Source of the DNA: Pseudomonas sp. RIT288
GTDB lineage: Bacteria; Pseudomonadota; Gammaproteobacteria; Pseudomonadales; Pseudomonadaceae
Length of the DNA: 64,000 nt
Assembly: GCF_000631985.1 (NCBI RefSeq)
Contig: NZ_JFYN01000003.1
Coordinates: 62,001-126,000, forward strand
Reading direction: 5' to 3'
Part shown: positions 54,224-62,880 of the stretch, piece by piece
How positions within the stretch are numbered: position 1 is the first letter of the stretch
Layout of the letters: every line of letters starts with the position of its first letter
Notes under the pieces: generated by a model
The model's input: only the letters and a program-made list of their open reading frames with translations
Databases searched by the model: none
Told to the model about the DNA's origin: nothing
Made by a program: the position numbers and the translations under genes

Positions 54224-55078
54224 TCAGGCGTGCAGGGTTTCTGCCGCGTAGAGGGTGTTTTCCAGCAGGCAGGCACGGGTCATCGGGCCAACGCCGCCTG
54301 GAACCGGAGTGATCCAGCCGGCGCGGGGCAGGGCGGTTTCGTACACCACGTCACCGACCAGCTTGCCGTCGTCCTGACGGTTGATGCCGACGTCGATCAC
54401 GATTGCGCCTTCCTTGATCCACTCCCCCTTGACCAGGCCCGGCTTGCCGGCGGCGACCACCACCAGATCGGCGCGGCCGACGTGGCCGGCCAGATCCTTG
54501 GTGAAGCGGTGGGTGACGGTCACGGTGCAGCCGGCCAGCAGCAGTTCCATCGCCATCGGGCGACCAACGATGTTGGACGCGCCAACCACCACCGCATCCA
54601 GACCATAAAGGTCAGCGCCAGTGCTTTCCAGCAAGGTCATGATGCCTTTTGGCGTGCACGGACGCAGCAGTGGAATGCGCTGGGCCAGACGGCCGACGTT
54701 ATAAGGATGGAAGCCATCGACGTCCTTGTCCGGGCGAATGCGCTCCAGCAGTTTGGAGGCGTCCAGGTGCTCGGGCAGCGGCAGTTGCAGCAGCACGCCG
54801 TCGATGGCCGGGTCGTCGTTGAGGCGATCGATCAGATCGGTCAGCGCTTCTTGAGTGGTTTCGGAAGGCAGGTCGTAGGCTTGAGAGAGGAAGCCAACCT
54901 CTTCACAGTCTTTACGCTTGTGCGAGACATAAACCTGAGAGGCAGGATCGCTGCCGACCAGGATCACCGCGAGGCCGGGAGTGCGCAGGCCTTGCTGGCG
55001 ACGCTCGGCAACTCGTTGGGCGATCTGCTGGCGCAGGCTGGCGGCGATCGATTTGCCGTCGATTAGTTGTGCAGTCAT
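54224..55078 (-). CDS. folD: Methylenetetrahydrofolate dehydrogenase/cyclohydrolase FolD
   Basis: 284-residue bifunctional enzyme of one-carbon metabolism, the same length as other bacterial FolD proteins. It converts 5,10-methylene-THF to 10-formyl-THF. Visible: [22 protein letters not shown] with the catalytic Lys and Tyr, [41 protein letters not shown], the NADP loop [18 protein letters not shown] and [17 protein letters not shown] near the end. Single gene, opposite in strand to the tRNA cluster. Confidence 0.97.
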   Translation of the reverse strand: MTAQLIDGKSIAASLRQQIAQRVAERRQQGLRTPGLAVILVGSDPASQVYVSHKRKDCEEVGFLSQAYDLPSETTQEALTDLIDRLNDDPAIDGVLLQLPLPEHLDASKLLERIRPDKDVDGFHPYNVGRLAQRIPLLRPCTPKGIMTLLESTGADLYGLDAVVVGASNIVGRPMAMELLLAGCTVTVTHRFTKDLAGHVGRADLVVVAAGKPGLVKGEWIKEGAIVIDVGINRQDDGKLVGDVVYETALPRAGWITPVPGGVGPMTRACLLENTLYAAETLHA

Positions 55079-55209
55079 TGCGCGTGATTAACCATCGAGA
55101 GGGGAAAAAAAGAGAACGCATTCTCGCATGTCAGGCGGTGAGGGCAAAGGCGCTTGGTCAGCAAATTCCCCTAACTCCTTTAATTAAATGAATTTTTTTC
55201 AAAAAAGAT

Positions 55210-55238
55210 TTGACGACCTTAAGGTCGCTCTATACTAT
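55210..55238 (+). promoter_or_regulatory. Sigma-70 promoter of the tRNA cluster
   Basis: TTGACG at 55210-55215 and TACTAT at 55233-55238, spaced 17 bases, with an AT-rich block just upstream. It lies about 115 bases before tRNA-Arg and is the obvious promoter for the tRNA cluster. Confidence 0.75.
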
Positions 55239-55353
55239 TCGTCGCACTTGTCGGGCACAGCCTAGCACTGGTTAAGAAGGTCGAGCGGGATTACGGTTCT
55301 GCGAGGCTGGAAAGCACTTAGTTTGTAGTCCTCCAAGGGTACAGATTAACAAG

Positions 55354-55430
55354 GCGCCCGTAGCTCAGCTGGATAGAGCATCCGCCTTCTAAGCGGATGG
55401 TCGCAGGTTCGAGTCCTGCCGGGTGCGCCA
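55354..55430 (+). tRNA. tRNA-Arg (anticodon TCT)
   Basis: 77 bases with encoded CCA. The acceptor GCGCCCG pairs with CGGGTGC. The anticodon arm is CCGCCTTCTAAGCGG with anticodon TCT. The T arm is normal (GCAGGTTCGAGTCCTGC). First of four tRNAs. Confidence 0.96.
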
Positions 55431-55461
55431 TTAGGCAGCTTTGGCACAAGTAACGCGATAT

Positions 55462-55538
55462 GGTGGGCGTAGCTCAGTTGGTAGAGCACGGGATTGTGAC
55501 TCCCGTTGTCGTGGGTTCGATCCCCATCGTCCACCCCA
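55462..55538 (+). tRNA. tRNA-His (anticodon GTG), copy 1
   Basis: 77 bases with encoded CCA. It includes the extra 5' G typical of tRNA-His, paired with C73. Anticodon loop ATTGTGACT. Identical to the copy at 55756-55832. Confidence 0.96.
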
Positions 55539-55547
55539 TATTTCGAA

Positions 55548-55577
55548 AGGCGCCAGATGTAACAGTCTGGCGCCTTT
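55548..55577 (+). terminator. Terminator-like hairpin after tRNA-His copy 1
   Basis: GGCGCCAGA and TCTGGCGCC form a nine-pair stem, followed by only TTT. It is weaker than the nearly identical hairpin after copy 2, so read-through to tRNA-Leu is expected. Confidence 0.65.
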
Positions 55578-55595
55578 GCTTTAAAAGCTTCATCC

Positions 55596-55680
55596 GCGGA
55601 TGTGGTGGAATTGGTAGACACACTGGATTTAGGTTCCAGCGCCGCGAGGCGTAAGAGTTCGAGTCTCTTCATCCGCACCA
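55596..55680 (+). tRNA. tRNA-Leu (anticodon TAG)
   Basis: 85 bases with encoded CCA and the long variable arm typical of tRNA-Leu. The acceptor GCGGATG pairs with CATCCGC. The anticodon arm is CTGGATTTAGGTTCCAG. Confidence 0.95.
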
Positions 55681-55755
55681 ATTAAAGCTTCATTCATGCC
55701 GTAGGCCGGATGAGGTTCAGCAAAGAAGTTGAATGGCTTTTTTGCGACGCAATAT

Positions 55756-55832
55756 GGTGGGCGTAGCTCAGTTGGTAGAGCACGGGATTGTGACTCCCGT
55801 TGTCGTGGGTTCGATCCCCATCGTCCACCCCA
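55756..55832 (+). tRNA. tRNA-His (anticodon GTG), copy 2
   Basis: Identical to the tRNA-His at 55462-55538, with the extra 5' G and encoded CCA. About 120 bases around the gene are duplicated too, including the hairpin that follows. Confidence 0.96.
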
Positions 55833-55841
55833 TATTTCGAA

Positions 55842-55878
55842 AGGCGCCAGATTTAACAGTCTGGCGCCTTTTTTGTTT
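55842..55878 (+). terminator. Terminator of the tRNA cluster
   Basis: GGCGCCAGA and TCTGGCGCC form a nine-pair stem, followed by TTTTTTGTTTT. The copy-1 hairpin has the same stem but a shorter T run. Confidence 0.88.
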
Positions 55879-56229
55879 TACGGCTTGTGGTTTGTTGTGC
55901 TGGATTTCAGGTCGAAGGGCAGGGCGTTTCGTCGTGTTCATGGGCCTGCAGCCTGCGTGTCGACCGCCGGCCATGTTCGCAGGATCGGCCGTCAGGGAGA
56001 TGATTCGCCGTCTCTTCTATATATAGAAGCGGTTGAACAGAGCTCTGGCGTGATGGTCTTTATTCGTCTTCGGGGTGGAGTGCATTGCTGCATTCACACC
56101 TATAAATGGCCTGCTGTTTTTTTACCCGTTTTCAGTAGGGTGACTTCTTGAGTTTGACCCACTAGAATGCATGCCCTTGATTCTGGGGTCGGAAACGGCC
56201 GGCTAACGTCTGTGCAACGAGGAATATCC
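55879..56229. other. Spacer before tig, no gene seen
   Basis: About 350 bases between the tRNA terminator and the trigger factor gene. Open frames here have no family resemblance. It must hold the tig promoter; a weak candidate -10 is TAGAAT at 56163-56168. CTATATATAG at 56018-56027 is an AT palindrome of unclear meaning. Confidence 0.5.
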
Positions 56230-57540
56230 ATGCAAGTTTCTGTTGAAAATACTACTGCTCTTGAGCGCCGCATGAGCGTCACCGTGCCGGCTGAGCGCAT
56301 TGAGAGCCAGGTCAACAAGCGTCTGCAGCAGACTGCCCAAAAGGCCAAGATTGCTGGCTTCCGTCCAGGCAAAGTGCCAATGAGCGAAATCAAGCGCCGT
56401 TTCGGTGCTGACGCTCGTCAGGAAGCTGTTGGTGATGTCATCCAGTCCTCCTTCTACGAAGCTGTGGTTGAGCAGAAGCTGAACCCTGCCGGTTCGCCTT
56501 CGATCGAGCCAAAGTCGCTGGAAGCTGGCAAGGACCTGGAATACGTTGCCGTATTCGAAGTGTTCCCTGAGTTCACCGTTGCCGGTTTCGACGGCATCAC
56601 TGTCGAGCGCCTGAGCGCTGACGTGGCTGACGCTGATCTGGACAAGATGCTGGACATCCTGCGCAAGCAGAACACCCGTTTTGAAGTGGCCGATCGCGCC
56701 GCTCAGAACGAAGACCAGCTGAACATCGATTTCGTTGGCAAGGTTGACGGCGAAGCGTTCGCTGGCGGCTCGGCCAAAGGCACTCAGCTGGTGCTGGGTT
56801 CCGGTCGCATGATCCCGGGCTTCGAAGAAGGCCTGGTGGGTGCTAAAGCGGGCGAAGAGCGCGTTCTGAACCTGACTTTCCCAGAGGACTATCAGAACCT
56901 GGACCTGGCCGGCAAAACCGCCGAATTCACCGTGACGGTCAACACCGTTTCCGAGCCTAAGCTGCCAGAGCTGAACGAAGAGTTCTTCGCTCAATTCGGC
57001 ATCAAGGAAAGCGGCATCGACGGTTTCCGCACCGAAGTTCGCAAGAACATGGAGCGTGAACTGCGTCAGGCCATCAAGTCCAAGGTAAAAAATCAGGTCA
57101 TGGACGGTCTGCTGGCCACCAACCCGATCGAAGTGCCAAAGGCTCTGCTGTCCAACGAAGTTGACCGTCTGCGCGTGCAGGCTGTTCAGCAGTTCGGTGG
57201 CAACATCAAGCCTGACCAACTGCCGGCCGAGCTGTTCGAAGAGCAAGCCAAGCGCCGTGTAGTGCTGGGTCTGATCGTGGCTGAAGTGGTCAAGCAATTC
57301 GACCTGAAGCCTGACGAAGCCCGCGTTCGCGAAATGATCCAGGAAATGGCTTCGGCTTACCAGGAACCTGAGCAGGTCGTGTCCTGGTACTACAAGAACG
57401 AGCAGCAACTGAACGAAGTTCGTTCGGTTGTGCTGGAAGAACAAGTTGTGGATACTGTTCTGCAGAAAGCTAGCGTGACCGACAAATCGGTCTCTTACGA
57501 AGAAGCGGTCAAGCCGGTAGAAGCTCCAAAAGCCGACTGA
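56230..57540 (+). CDS. tig: Trigger factor
   Basis: 436-residue ribosome-associated chaperone and prolyl isomerase. The start at 56230 has GAGG upstream; a longer frame from 56167 exists. The N-terminal ribosome-binding signature is GFRPGKVP (near residue 43-50). The FKBP domain covers about 160-245 ([33 protein letters not shown] in pieces). The helical C-terminal chaperone domain follows. It begins the conserved tig-clpP-clpX-lon order. Confidence 0.97.
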   Translation: MQVSVENTTALERRMSVTVPAERIESQVNKRLQQTAQKAKIAGFRPGKVPMSEIKRRFGADARQEAVGDVIQSSFYEAVVEQKLNPAGSPSIEPKSLEAGKDLEYVAVFEVFPEFTVAGFDGITVERLSADVADADLDKMLDILRKQNTRFEVADRAAQNEDQLNIDFVGKVDGEAFAGGSAKGTQLVLGSGRMIPGFEEGLVGAKAGEERVLNLTFPEDYQNLDLAGKTAEFTVTVNTVSEPKLPELNEEFFAQFGIKESGIDGFRTEVRKNMERELRQAIKSKVKNQVMDGLLATNPIEVPKALLSNEVDRLRVQAVQQFGGNIKPDQLPAELFEEQAKRRVVLGLIVAEVVKQFDLKPDEARVREMIQEMASAYQEPEQVVSWYYKNEQQLNEVRSVVLEEQVVDTVLQKASVTDKSVSYEEAVKPVEAPKAD

Positions 57541-57565
57541 TTGTTTTTGCGTTAAGAAGTACACA

Positions 57566-57593
57566 CATAAGCCAGCCTTCGAGCTGGCTTATG
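57566..57593. other. Hairpin between tig and clpP
   Basis: CATAAGCCAGC and GCTGGCTTATG form an 11-pair stem with a six-base loop and no T run. It may be an attenuator or an mRNA end-protecting structure within the tig-clpP transcript. Confidence 0.6.
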
Positions 57594-57632
57594 CGTATTC
57601 AAGACATAACTATTTGGGAGTGACTGCAGAGC

Positions 57633-58268
57633 ATGTTCCGTAATTCGTATATTCAGCAGAACTCTGATATCCAGGCCGCCGGCGGCCTGGTCCCGATGGT
57701 TGTCGAGCAATCTGCTCGTGGCGAGCGCGCCTATGACATCTACTCGCGCCTTCTGAAGGAGCGTGTAATCTTTCTGGTGGGTCCTGTAGAGGACTACATG
57801 GCCAACCTGATCTGTGCGCAACTGCTGTTCCTTGAAGCGGAAAACCCGGACAAGGACATCCATCTCTATATCAACTCCCCGGGCGGTTCGGTGACTGCGG
57901 GCATGTCGATCTACGACACCATGCAGTTCATCAAGCCAAACGTATCGACGACCTGCATTGGTCAGGCGTGCAGCATGGGTGCATTCCTGCTGACGGCCGG
58001 TGCTCCAGGCAAGCGTTTCTGCCTGCCGAACTCGCGTGTGATGATTCACCAGCCACTGGGCGGTTTCCAGGGCCAGGCTTCGGATATCGAAATCCATGCC
58101 AAGGAAATCCTCTTCATCCGCGAACGTCTGAACACGCTGATGGCCAAGCACAGCGGTCGTACGCTTGAAGAAATCGAGCGCGACACCAACCGCGACAACT
58201 TCATGAGTGCAGAAGCTGCGAAGGAATACGGTCTGATCGACGAAGTCATCAACCAGCGTCCTGCGTAA
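57633..58268 (+). CDS. clpP: ATP-dependent Clp protease proteolytic subunit
   Basis: 211-residue serine protease that forms a 14-subunit chamber. Catalytic Ser114 ([11 protein letters not shown]) and His139 ([10 protein letters not shown]) are present, with the acid in the DTNRDNF block. The N-terminus [17 protein letters not shown] carries the short propeptide region before [20 protein letters not shown]. It feeds on substrates unfolded by ClpX, encoded next. Confidence 0.98.
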   Translation: MFRNSYIQQNSDIQAAGGLVPMVVEQSARGERAYDIYSRLLKERVIFLVGPVEDYMANLICAQLLFLEAENPDKDIHLYINSPGGSVTAGMSIYDTMQFIKPNVSTTCIGQACSMGAFLLTAGAPGKRFCLPNSRVMIHQPLGGFQGQASDIEIHAKEILFIRERLNTLMAKHSGRTLEEIERDTNRDNFMSAEAAKEYGLIDEVINQRPA

Positions 58269-58288
58269 AATAAGCAGCTCAAAATAAG

Positions 58289-58332
58289 GTGGGTCGGCAG
58301 GTCCGACCACCAGCGGGCTTGAAAAAGCCCGC
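58289..58332 (+). other. Two hairpins between clpP and clpX
   Basis: GGTGGTCGGACC-type stem at 58289-58311 (GGTGGGTCGG with CCGACCACC), then GCGGGCTT/AAGCCCGC at 58313-58332 without a T run. Probably intra-operon structures that tune clpX expression rather than full terminators. Confidence 0.55.
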
Positions 58333-58380
58333 AATAGCCTTCATCTTGTGTTGCAAGCCTATCGGATTTGGATCGAACGA

Positions 58381-59664
58381 ATGACTGACACCCGCAACGG
58401 CGAGGACAACGGCAAGCTGCTCTATTGCTCCTTCTGTGGCAAAAGCCAGCATGAAGTGCGCAAATTGATTGCCGGCCCCTCGGTCTTTATCTGCGACGAG
58501 TGCGTCGACCTGTGCAATGACATCATCCGCGAGGAGGTGCAGGAGGCACAGGCCGAAAGCAGCGCGCATAAATTGCCTTCGCCTAAAGAAATCAGCGGCA
58601 TCCTTGACCAGTATGTAATCGGTCAGGAGCGTGCGAAAAAGGTTCTGGCCGTAGCGGTGTACAACCACTACAAGCGTCTGAACCAGCGTGACAAGAAGGC
58701 TGACGACGTCGAACTCGGCAAGAGCAACATCCTGCTGATCGGCCCGACAGGCTCCGGTAAAACCCTGCTGGCCGAAACACTGGCCCGTCTGCTGAACGTT
58801 CCGTTCACCATCGCTGACGCAACCACCCTCACCGAGGCTGGCTACGTAGGTGAGGATGTCGAGAACATCATTCAGAAACTGCTGCAAAAGTGCGATTACG
58901 ACGTGGAAAAGGCCCAGATGGGCATTGTCTACATCGACGAAATCGACAAGATTTCCCGCAAGTCCGACAACCCGTCGATCACCCGCGATGTTTCCGGTGA
59001 AGGCGTGCAGCAGGCCTTGCTCAAGTTGATCGAAGGCACGGTCGCTTCCGTTCCGCCGCAAGGTGGCCGCAAGCACCCGCAGCAGGAATTCCTGCAGGTC
59101 GACACCCGTAACATCCTGTTCATCTGCGGTGGTGCGTTCTCCGGTCTGGAAAAGGTTATTCAAAACCGTTCCACCAAGGGCGGCATCGGTTTCAATGCAG
59201 AAGTGCGCAGCAAGGAAGAAGGCAAGAAAGTCGGTGAATCGCTGCGTGAAGTCGAGCCTGACGATCTGGTCAAGTTCGGTCTGATCCCGGAATTCGTCGG
59301 TCGTCTGCCGGTTCTTGCGACACTGGACGAGCTCGACGAGGCTGCGCTGATGCAGATCCTCACCGAGCCGAAAAATGCTCTGACCAAACAGTATGCCAAG
59401 CTGTTCGAGATGGAAGGCGTGGATCTGGAGTTCCGGACCGACGCACTGAAATCGGTCGCCAAGCGTGCCCTGGAACGTAAAACCGGTGCCCGTGGCCTGC
59501 GTTCGATTCTCGAAGGTGTACTGCTCGACACGATGTACGAAATTCCCTCGCAGTCCGAGGTGAGCAAAGTCGTCATCGATGAAAGCGTGATTGAAGGCAA
59601 GTCCAAGCCACTGTATATCTACGAAAACAGTGAGCCGACGGCCAAGGCAGCGCCGGACGCGTAA
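58381..59664 (+). CDS. clpX: ATP-dependent unfoldase ClpX
   Basis: 427-residue AAA+ unfoldase. The N-terminal zinc-binding domain has four cysteines (CSFCGK and CDECVDLC). Walker A is GPTGSGKT and Walker [10 protein letters not shown]. The IGF loop that docks on ClpP is seen in [11 protein letters not shown]. The start at 58381 gives [18 protein letters not shown], which aligns with other ClpX. It lies 112 bases after clpP. Confidence 0.98.
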   Translation: MTDTRNGEDNGKLLYCSFCGKSQHEVRKLIAGPSVFICDECVDLCNDIIREEVQEAQAESSAHKLPSPKEISGILDQYVIGQERAKKVLAVAVYNHYKRLNQRDKKADDVELGKSNILLIGPTGSGKTLLAETLARLLNVPFTIADATTLTEAGYVGEDVENIIQKLLQKCDYDVEKAQMGIVYIDEIDKISRKSDNPSITRDVSGEGVQQALLKLIEGTVASVPPQGGRKHPQQEFLQVDTRNILFICGGAFSGLEKVIQNRSTKGGIGFNAEVRSKEEGKKVGESLREVEPDDLVKFGLIPEFVGRLPVLATLDELDEAALMQILTEPKNALTKQYAKLFEMEGVDLEFRTDALKSVAKRALERKTGARGLRSILEGVLLDTMYEIPSQSEVSKVVIDESVIEGKSKPLYIYENSEPTAKAAPDA

Positions 59665-59686
59665 GCGTCCACACTGCCGGAACAAA

Positions 59687-59714
59687 GAAGGGGCCTTCGG
59701 GCCTCTTTTTTTTT
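59687..59714 (+). terminator. Rho-independent terminator after clpX
   Basis: AGGGGCC, loop TTC, GGGCCTC, then TTTTTTTTTT. 22 bases after the clpX stop. Confidence 0.88.
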
Positions 59715-59740
59715 ATGTCGTTTTTTACATCCGCTTTGCG

Positions 59741-59769
59741 CTTGTTTTTTTTCAAGGCAGCCCCCATCT
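59741..59769 (+). promoter_or_regulatory. Sigma-32 (heat-shock) type promoter of lon
   Basis: CTTGTTT at 59741-59747 and CCCCATCT at 59762-59769, spaced 14 bases, close to the heat-shock consensus CTTGAAA-N13-15-CCCCATnT. The predicted transcript start is about 50 bases before the lon ATG. lon is heat-induced in other proteobacteria. Confidence 0.7.
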
Positions 59770-59797
59770 TGGCTTCAAGCTTAATTCCATCTGATTA

Positions 59798-59811
59798 CGG
59801 CCATATGGCCG
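59798..59811. promoter_or_regulatory. Perfect palindrome in the lon leader
   Basis: CGGCCATATGGCCG is self-complementary and lies 16 bases before the lon ATG, within the predicted leader. It could be a regulator site or an mRNA element near the ribosome site. Confidence 0.4.
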
Positions 59812-59827
59812 CCGTAGAGGCGAAATC

Positions 59828-62224
59828 ATGAAGACAACCATCGAATTGCCTCTCCTGCCATTGCGTGATGTCGTGGTTTATCCGCACATGGTTATCCCGC
59901 TGTTCGTGGGGCGCGAGAAATCCATCGAAGCCCTCGAGGCAGCGATGACGGGCGACAAGCAGATCCTGCTGCTGGCCCAGAGAAACCCGGCTGACGATGA
60001 TCCCGGGGAAGAAGCTCTCTATCGCGTAGGTACGATTGCGACTGTGCTGCAGCTGCTGAAGCTGCCGGACGGCACCGTCAAGGTTCTGGTCGAAGGCGAG
60101 CAGCGTGGCGCTGTAGAGCGCTTCAGCGAAGTCGACGGGCATTGTCGCGCCGAGGTCTCGCTGATCGATGAAGTCGACGCCGCCGAGCGCGAATCCGAAG
60201 TGTTCGTGCGCAGCCTGCTATCGCAGTTCGAACAATATGTGCAGCTGGGCAAGAAAGTCCCGGCCGAGGTCCTGTCGTCGCTCAACAGCATCGATGAGCC
60301 GGGTCGTCTGGTCGACACCATGGCCGCGCACATGGCGCTGAAGATCGAGCAGAAGCAGGAAATCCTCGAAATCATCGATCTGTCGGCCCGGGTCGAGCAC
60401 GTGCTCGCCTTGCTGGATGCCGAAATCGATCTGCTGCAAGTTGAAAAACGCATTCGCGGCCGCGTCAAAAAGCAAATGGAGCGCAGCCAGCGCGAGTACT
60501 ACCTGAATGAGCAGATGAAGGCCATTCAGAAAGAACTGGGCGACGGTGATGAAGGTCACAACGAAATCGAAGAGCTGAAAAAGCGCATCGATGCTGCCGG
60601 TCTGCCGAAAGATGCCTTGGCCAAAGCCACCGCCGAGCTGAACAAGCTCAAGCAAATGTCGCCGATGTCCGCTGAAGCCACCGTGGTGCGCTCCTACATC
60701 GACTGGCTGGTGCAGGTGCCGTGGAAGGCACAAAGCAAGGTACGCCTCGACCTGGCGCGTGCTGAAGACATTCTCGATGCCGATCACTACGGCCTCGAAG
60801 AGGTCAAGGAACGTATCCTTGAATACCTCGCCGTGCAGAAGCGCGTGAAAAAGATTCGCGGCCCGGTGTTGTGCCTGGTTGGTCCGCCTGGCGTGGGTAA
60901 AACCTCGCTGGCGGAGTCGATTGCCCATGCGACCAACCGCAAATTCGTGCGTATGGCCCTCGGTGGCGTGCGTGACGAGGCGGAAATTCGTGGTCACCGT
61001 CGGACTTACATCGGTTCGATGCCAGGAAGATTGATTCAAAAGATGACAAAAGTGGGCGTACGCAACCCGCTGTTCCTGCTCGATGAAATCGACAAAATGG
61101 GCAGCGACATGCGTGGCGACCCGGCGTCGGCATTGCTGGAAGTGCTCGATCCGGAGCAGAACCATAACTTCAACGATCACTATCTGGAAGTCGATTACGA
61201 CCTCTCGGATGTAATGTTCCTGTGCACCTCGAACTCGATGAACATCCCGCCGGCACTGCTGGACCGGATGGAAGTCATTCGCCTGCCGGGCTACACCGAA
61301 GATGAAAAGATCAACATCGCCGTCAAGTACCTGTCGCCAAAGCAGATCGCCGCCAACGGTCTGAAGAAAGGCGAGCTGGAATTCGATGAAGAAGCGATCC
61401 GCGACATCATCCGTTACTACACCCGCGAAGCCGGTGTGCGTGGCCTCGAACGTCAGATCGCCAAAGTCTGCCGCAAGGCGGTCAAAGAGCACGCTCTGGA
61501 AAAACGTTTCTCGGTGAAAGTGACAGCTGACCTGCTGGAACACTTCCTCGGCGTGCGCAAATTCCGCTACGGTCTGGCAGAACAACAGGATCAGATCGGT
61601 CAGGTGACTGGCCTGGCCTGGACGCAGGTGGGCGGTGAATTGCTGACCATCGAAGCGGCTGTGGTGCCGGGTAAAGGTCAGTTGATCAAGACCGGTTCGC
61701 TGGGCGATGTAATGGTCGAATCGATCACTGCCGCGCTGACGGTTGTACGCAGCCGTGCCAAGAGTCTGGGTATTCCCCTGGACTTCCACGAGAAGCGTGA
61801 TACCCACATTCACATGCCGGAAGGGGCGACCCCGAAGGACGGTCCCAGCGCTGGTGTGGGCATGTGCACGGCTCTGGTGTCGGCCTTGACCGGGATCCCG
61901 GTGCGCGCCGATGTCGCCATGACCGGCGAAATCACGCTGCGTGGCCAAGTGCTGGCGATTGGGGGGCTGAAGGAAAAACTGCTCGCGGCTCATCGCGGCG
62001 GAATCAAGATTGTGATTATTCCGGAAGAAAACGTGCGCGATCTGAAGGAGATTCCTGACAATATCAAGCAGGATCTGCAGATTAAACCGGTTAAATGGAT
62101 TGACGAGGTCCTGCAAATTGCGCTGCAATACGCGCCGGAGCCCTTGCCGGATGTGGCTCCGGAGATAGTTTCCAAGGACGAAAAACGTGAGTCTGATTCA
62201 AAGGAAAGAATTAGCACGCATTAA
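59828..62224 (+). CDS. lon: ATP-dependent protease Lon
   Basis: 798-residue LonA protease. The N-terminal substrate-binding domain covers about 1-200 ([28 protein letters not shown] in pieces). The AAA+ module has Walker [10 protein letters not shown] and Walker [11 protein letters not shown]. The protease domain has catalytic Ser674 ([10 protein letters not shown]) and Lys717 ([14 protein letters not shown]). It degrades misfolded and regulatory proteins. A typical LonA runs about 780-800 residues. A separate promoter and the upstream terminator show that it is transcribed independently of clpX. Confidence 0.98.
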   Translation: MKTTIELPLLPLRDVVVYPHMVIPLFVGREKSIEALEAAMTGDKQILLLAQRNPADDDPGEEALYRVGTIATVLQLLKLPDGTVKVLVEGEQRGAVERFSEVDGHCRAEVSLIDEVDAAERESEVFVRSLLSQFEQYVQLGKKVPAEVLSSLNSIDEPGRLVDTMAAHMALKIEQKQEILEIIDLSARVEHVLALLDAEIDLLQVEKRIRGRVKKQMERSQREYYLNEQMKAIQKELGDGDEGHNEIEELKKRIDAAGLPKDALAKATAELNKLKQMSPMSAEATVVRSYIDWLVQVPWKAQSKVRLDLARAEDILDADHYGLEEVKERILEYLAVQKRVKKIRGPVLCLVGPPGVGKTSLAESIAHATNRKFVRMALGGVRDEAEIRGHRRTYIGSMPGRLIQKMTKVGVRNPLFLLDEIDKMGSDMRGDPASALLEVLDPEQNHNFNDHYLEVDYDLSDVMFLCTSNSMNIPPALLDRMEVIRLPGYTEDEKINIAVKYLSPKQIAANGLKKGELEFDEEAIRDIIRYYTREAGVRGLERQIAKVCRKAVKEHALEKRFSVKVTADLLEHFLGVRKFRYGLAEQQDQIGQVTGLAWTQVGGELLTIEAAVVPGKGQLIKTGSLGDVMVESITAALTVVRSRAKSLGIPLDFHEKRDTHIHMPEGATPKDGPSAGVGMCTALVSALTGIPVRADVAMTGEITLRGQVLAIGGLKEKLLAAHRGGIKIVIIPEENVRDLKEIPDNIKQDLQIKPVKWIDEVLQIALQYAPEPLPDVAPEIVSKDEKRESDSKERISTH

Positions 62225-62371
62225 TACGTTTTTGCCTGGAGGGCTTCCTTGACAGCTTTTTAGAGCCCTTGTTATAAAGCGGCTCTTAAGTGTCTGTAGG
62301 CCATTCAGCACTGTTTTTGCTTTCACCAAAAAACTTAGAATCATCTCAAAATAGATATAAGGGGACTTAGA

Positions 62372-62644
62372 GTGAACAAGTCGGAACTGATTGATGCTAT
62401 CGCTGCATCCGCTGATATCCCGAAAGCTGCTGCTGGCCGTGCGCTGGACGCTGTAATCGAATCCGTCACTGGCGCTCTCAAGGCTGGCGACTCCGTTGTT
62501 CTGGTAGGTTTCGGCACTTTCTCCGTGACTGATCGTCCAGCTCGTATCGGTCGTAACCCACAGACTGGCAAGACGCTGGAAATCGCTGCTGCTAAAAAGC
62601 CAGGTTTCAAAGCCGGTAAAGCACTGAAAGAAGCTGTCAACTAA
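62372..62644 (+). CDS. hupB: DNA-binding protein HU-beta
   Basis: 90-residue histone-like protein starting at a GTG (62372) with AAGGGGAC upstream. [28 protein letters not shown] and [28 protein letters not shown] (in pieces) are the HU signature. It binds and bends DNA as a dimer. It lies in the usual place between lon and ppiD. Confidence 0.97.
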   Translation: MNKSELIDAIAASADIPKAAAGRALDAVIESVTGALKAGDSVVLVGFGTFSVTDRPARIGRNPQTGKTLEIAAAKKPGFKAGKALKEAVN

Positions 62645-62699
62645 GCAAGTTTGTTTCAGGTTTTTACCCATCCGGGTCGGGGTCATGCCTGACTTGGCA

Positions 62700-62777
62700 G
62701 CGGAGCGGTAGAGCAGGTCGCTGGAACAGCCGCCTGTAACGCCGGGATCGAGGGTTCGAGCCCTGTCCGCTCCGCCA
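62700..62777 (+). other. tRNA-like element between hupB and ppiD (possible tRNA pseudogene)
   Basis: 76 bases from 62702 have a perfect acceptor stem (GGAGCGG with CCGCTCC), discriminator G and encoded CCA, plus TTCGAGC as a T loop. They resemble tRNA-Asp at both ends. The D arm does not pair. The anticodon stem has two mismatches in five, and the loop CTGTAAC would give GTA. The T stem has an A-G mismatch. The outer stem extends by two more pairs (from 62700). A standard tRNA is unlikely. It may be a decayed tRNA or a tRNA-like RNA. A terminator follows directly. Confidence 0.5.
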
Positions 62778-62785
62778 GTTACGAG

Positions 62786-62815
62786 AAGGCGCATCCTCGG
62801 ATGCGCCTTTCTTCT
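62786..62815 (+). terminator. Rho-independent terminator before ppiD
   Basis: AAGGCGCATCC, loop TC, GGATGCGCCTT followed by TCTTCT. It would end transcripts from hupB or the tRNA-like element. Confidence 0.85.
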
Positions 62816-62880
62816 ATCCGGATTCTACCCACGCTCCACGGTTGCCAAATTTTTGAAGTTCAACCGTTTCTGGGGGACGC

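Noticed and set aside
55354..55832. tRNA cluster as an integration site for a mobile element
   Set aside because: No integrase, no attachment-site repeat beyond the tRNA-His duplication, and conserved genes follow directly.
56203..62128. Long minus-strand open frames opposite tig, clpX and lon (up to 636 codons)
   Set aside because: All are antisense to well-recognised housekeeping genes and show no domain of their own.
62702..62777. Calling the tRNA-like element a functional tRNA-Asp or tRNA-Tyr
   Set aside because: The anticodon would be GTA (not Asp), there is no long variable arm (needed for Tyr), and the D arm does not pair.
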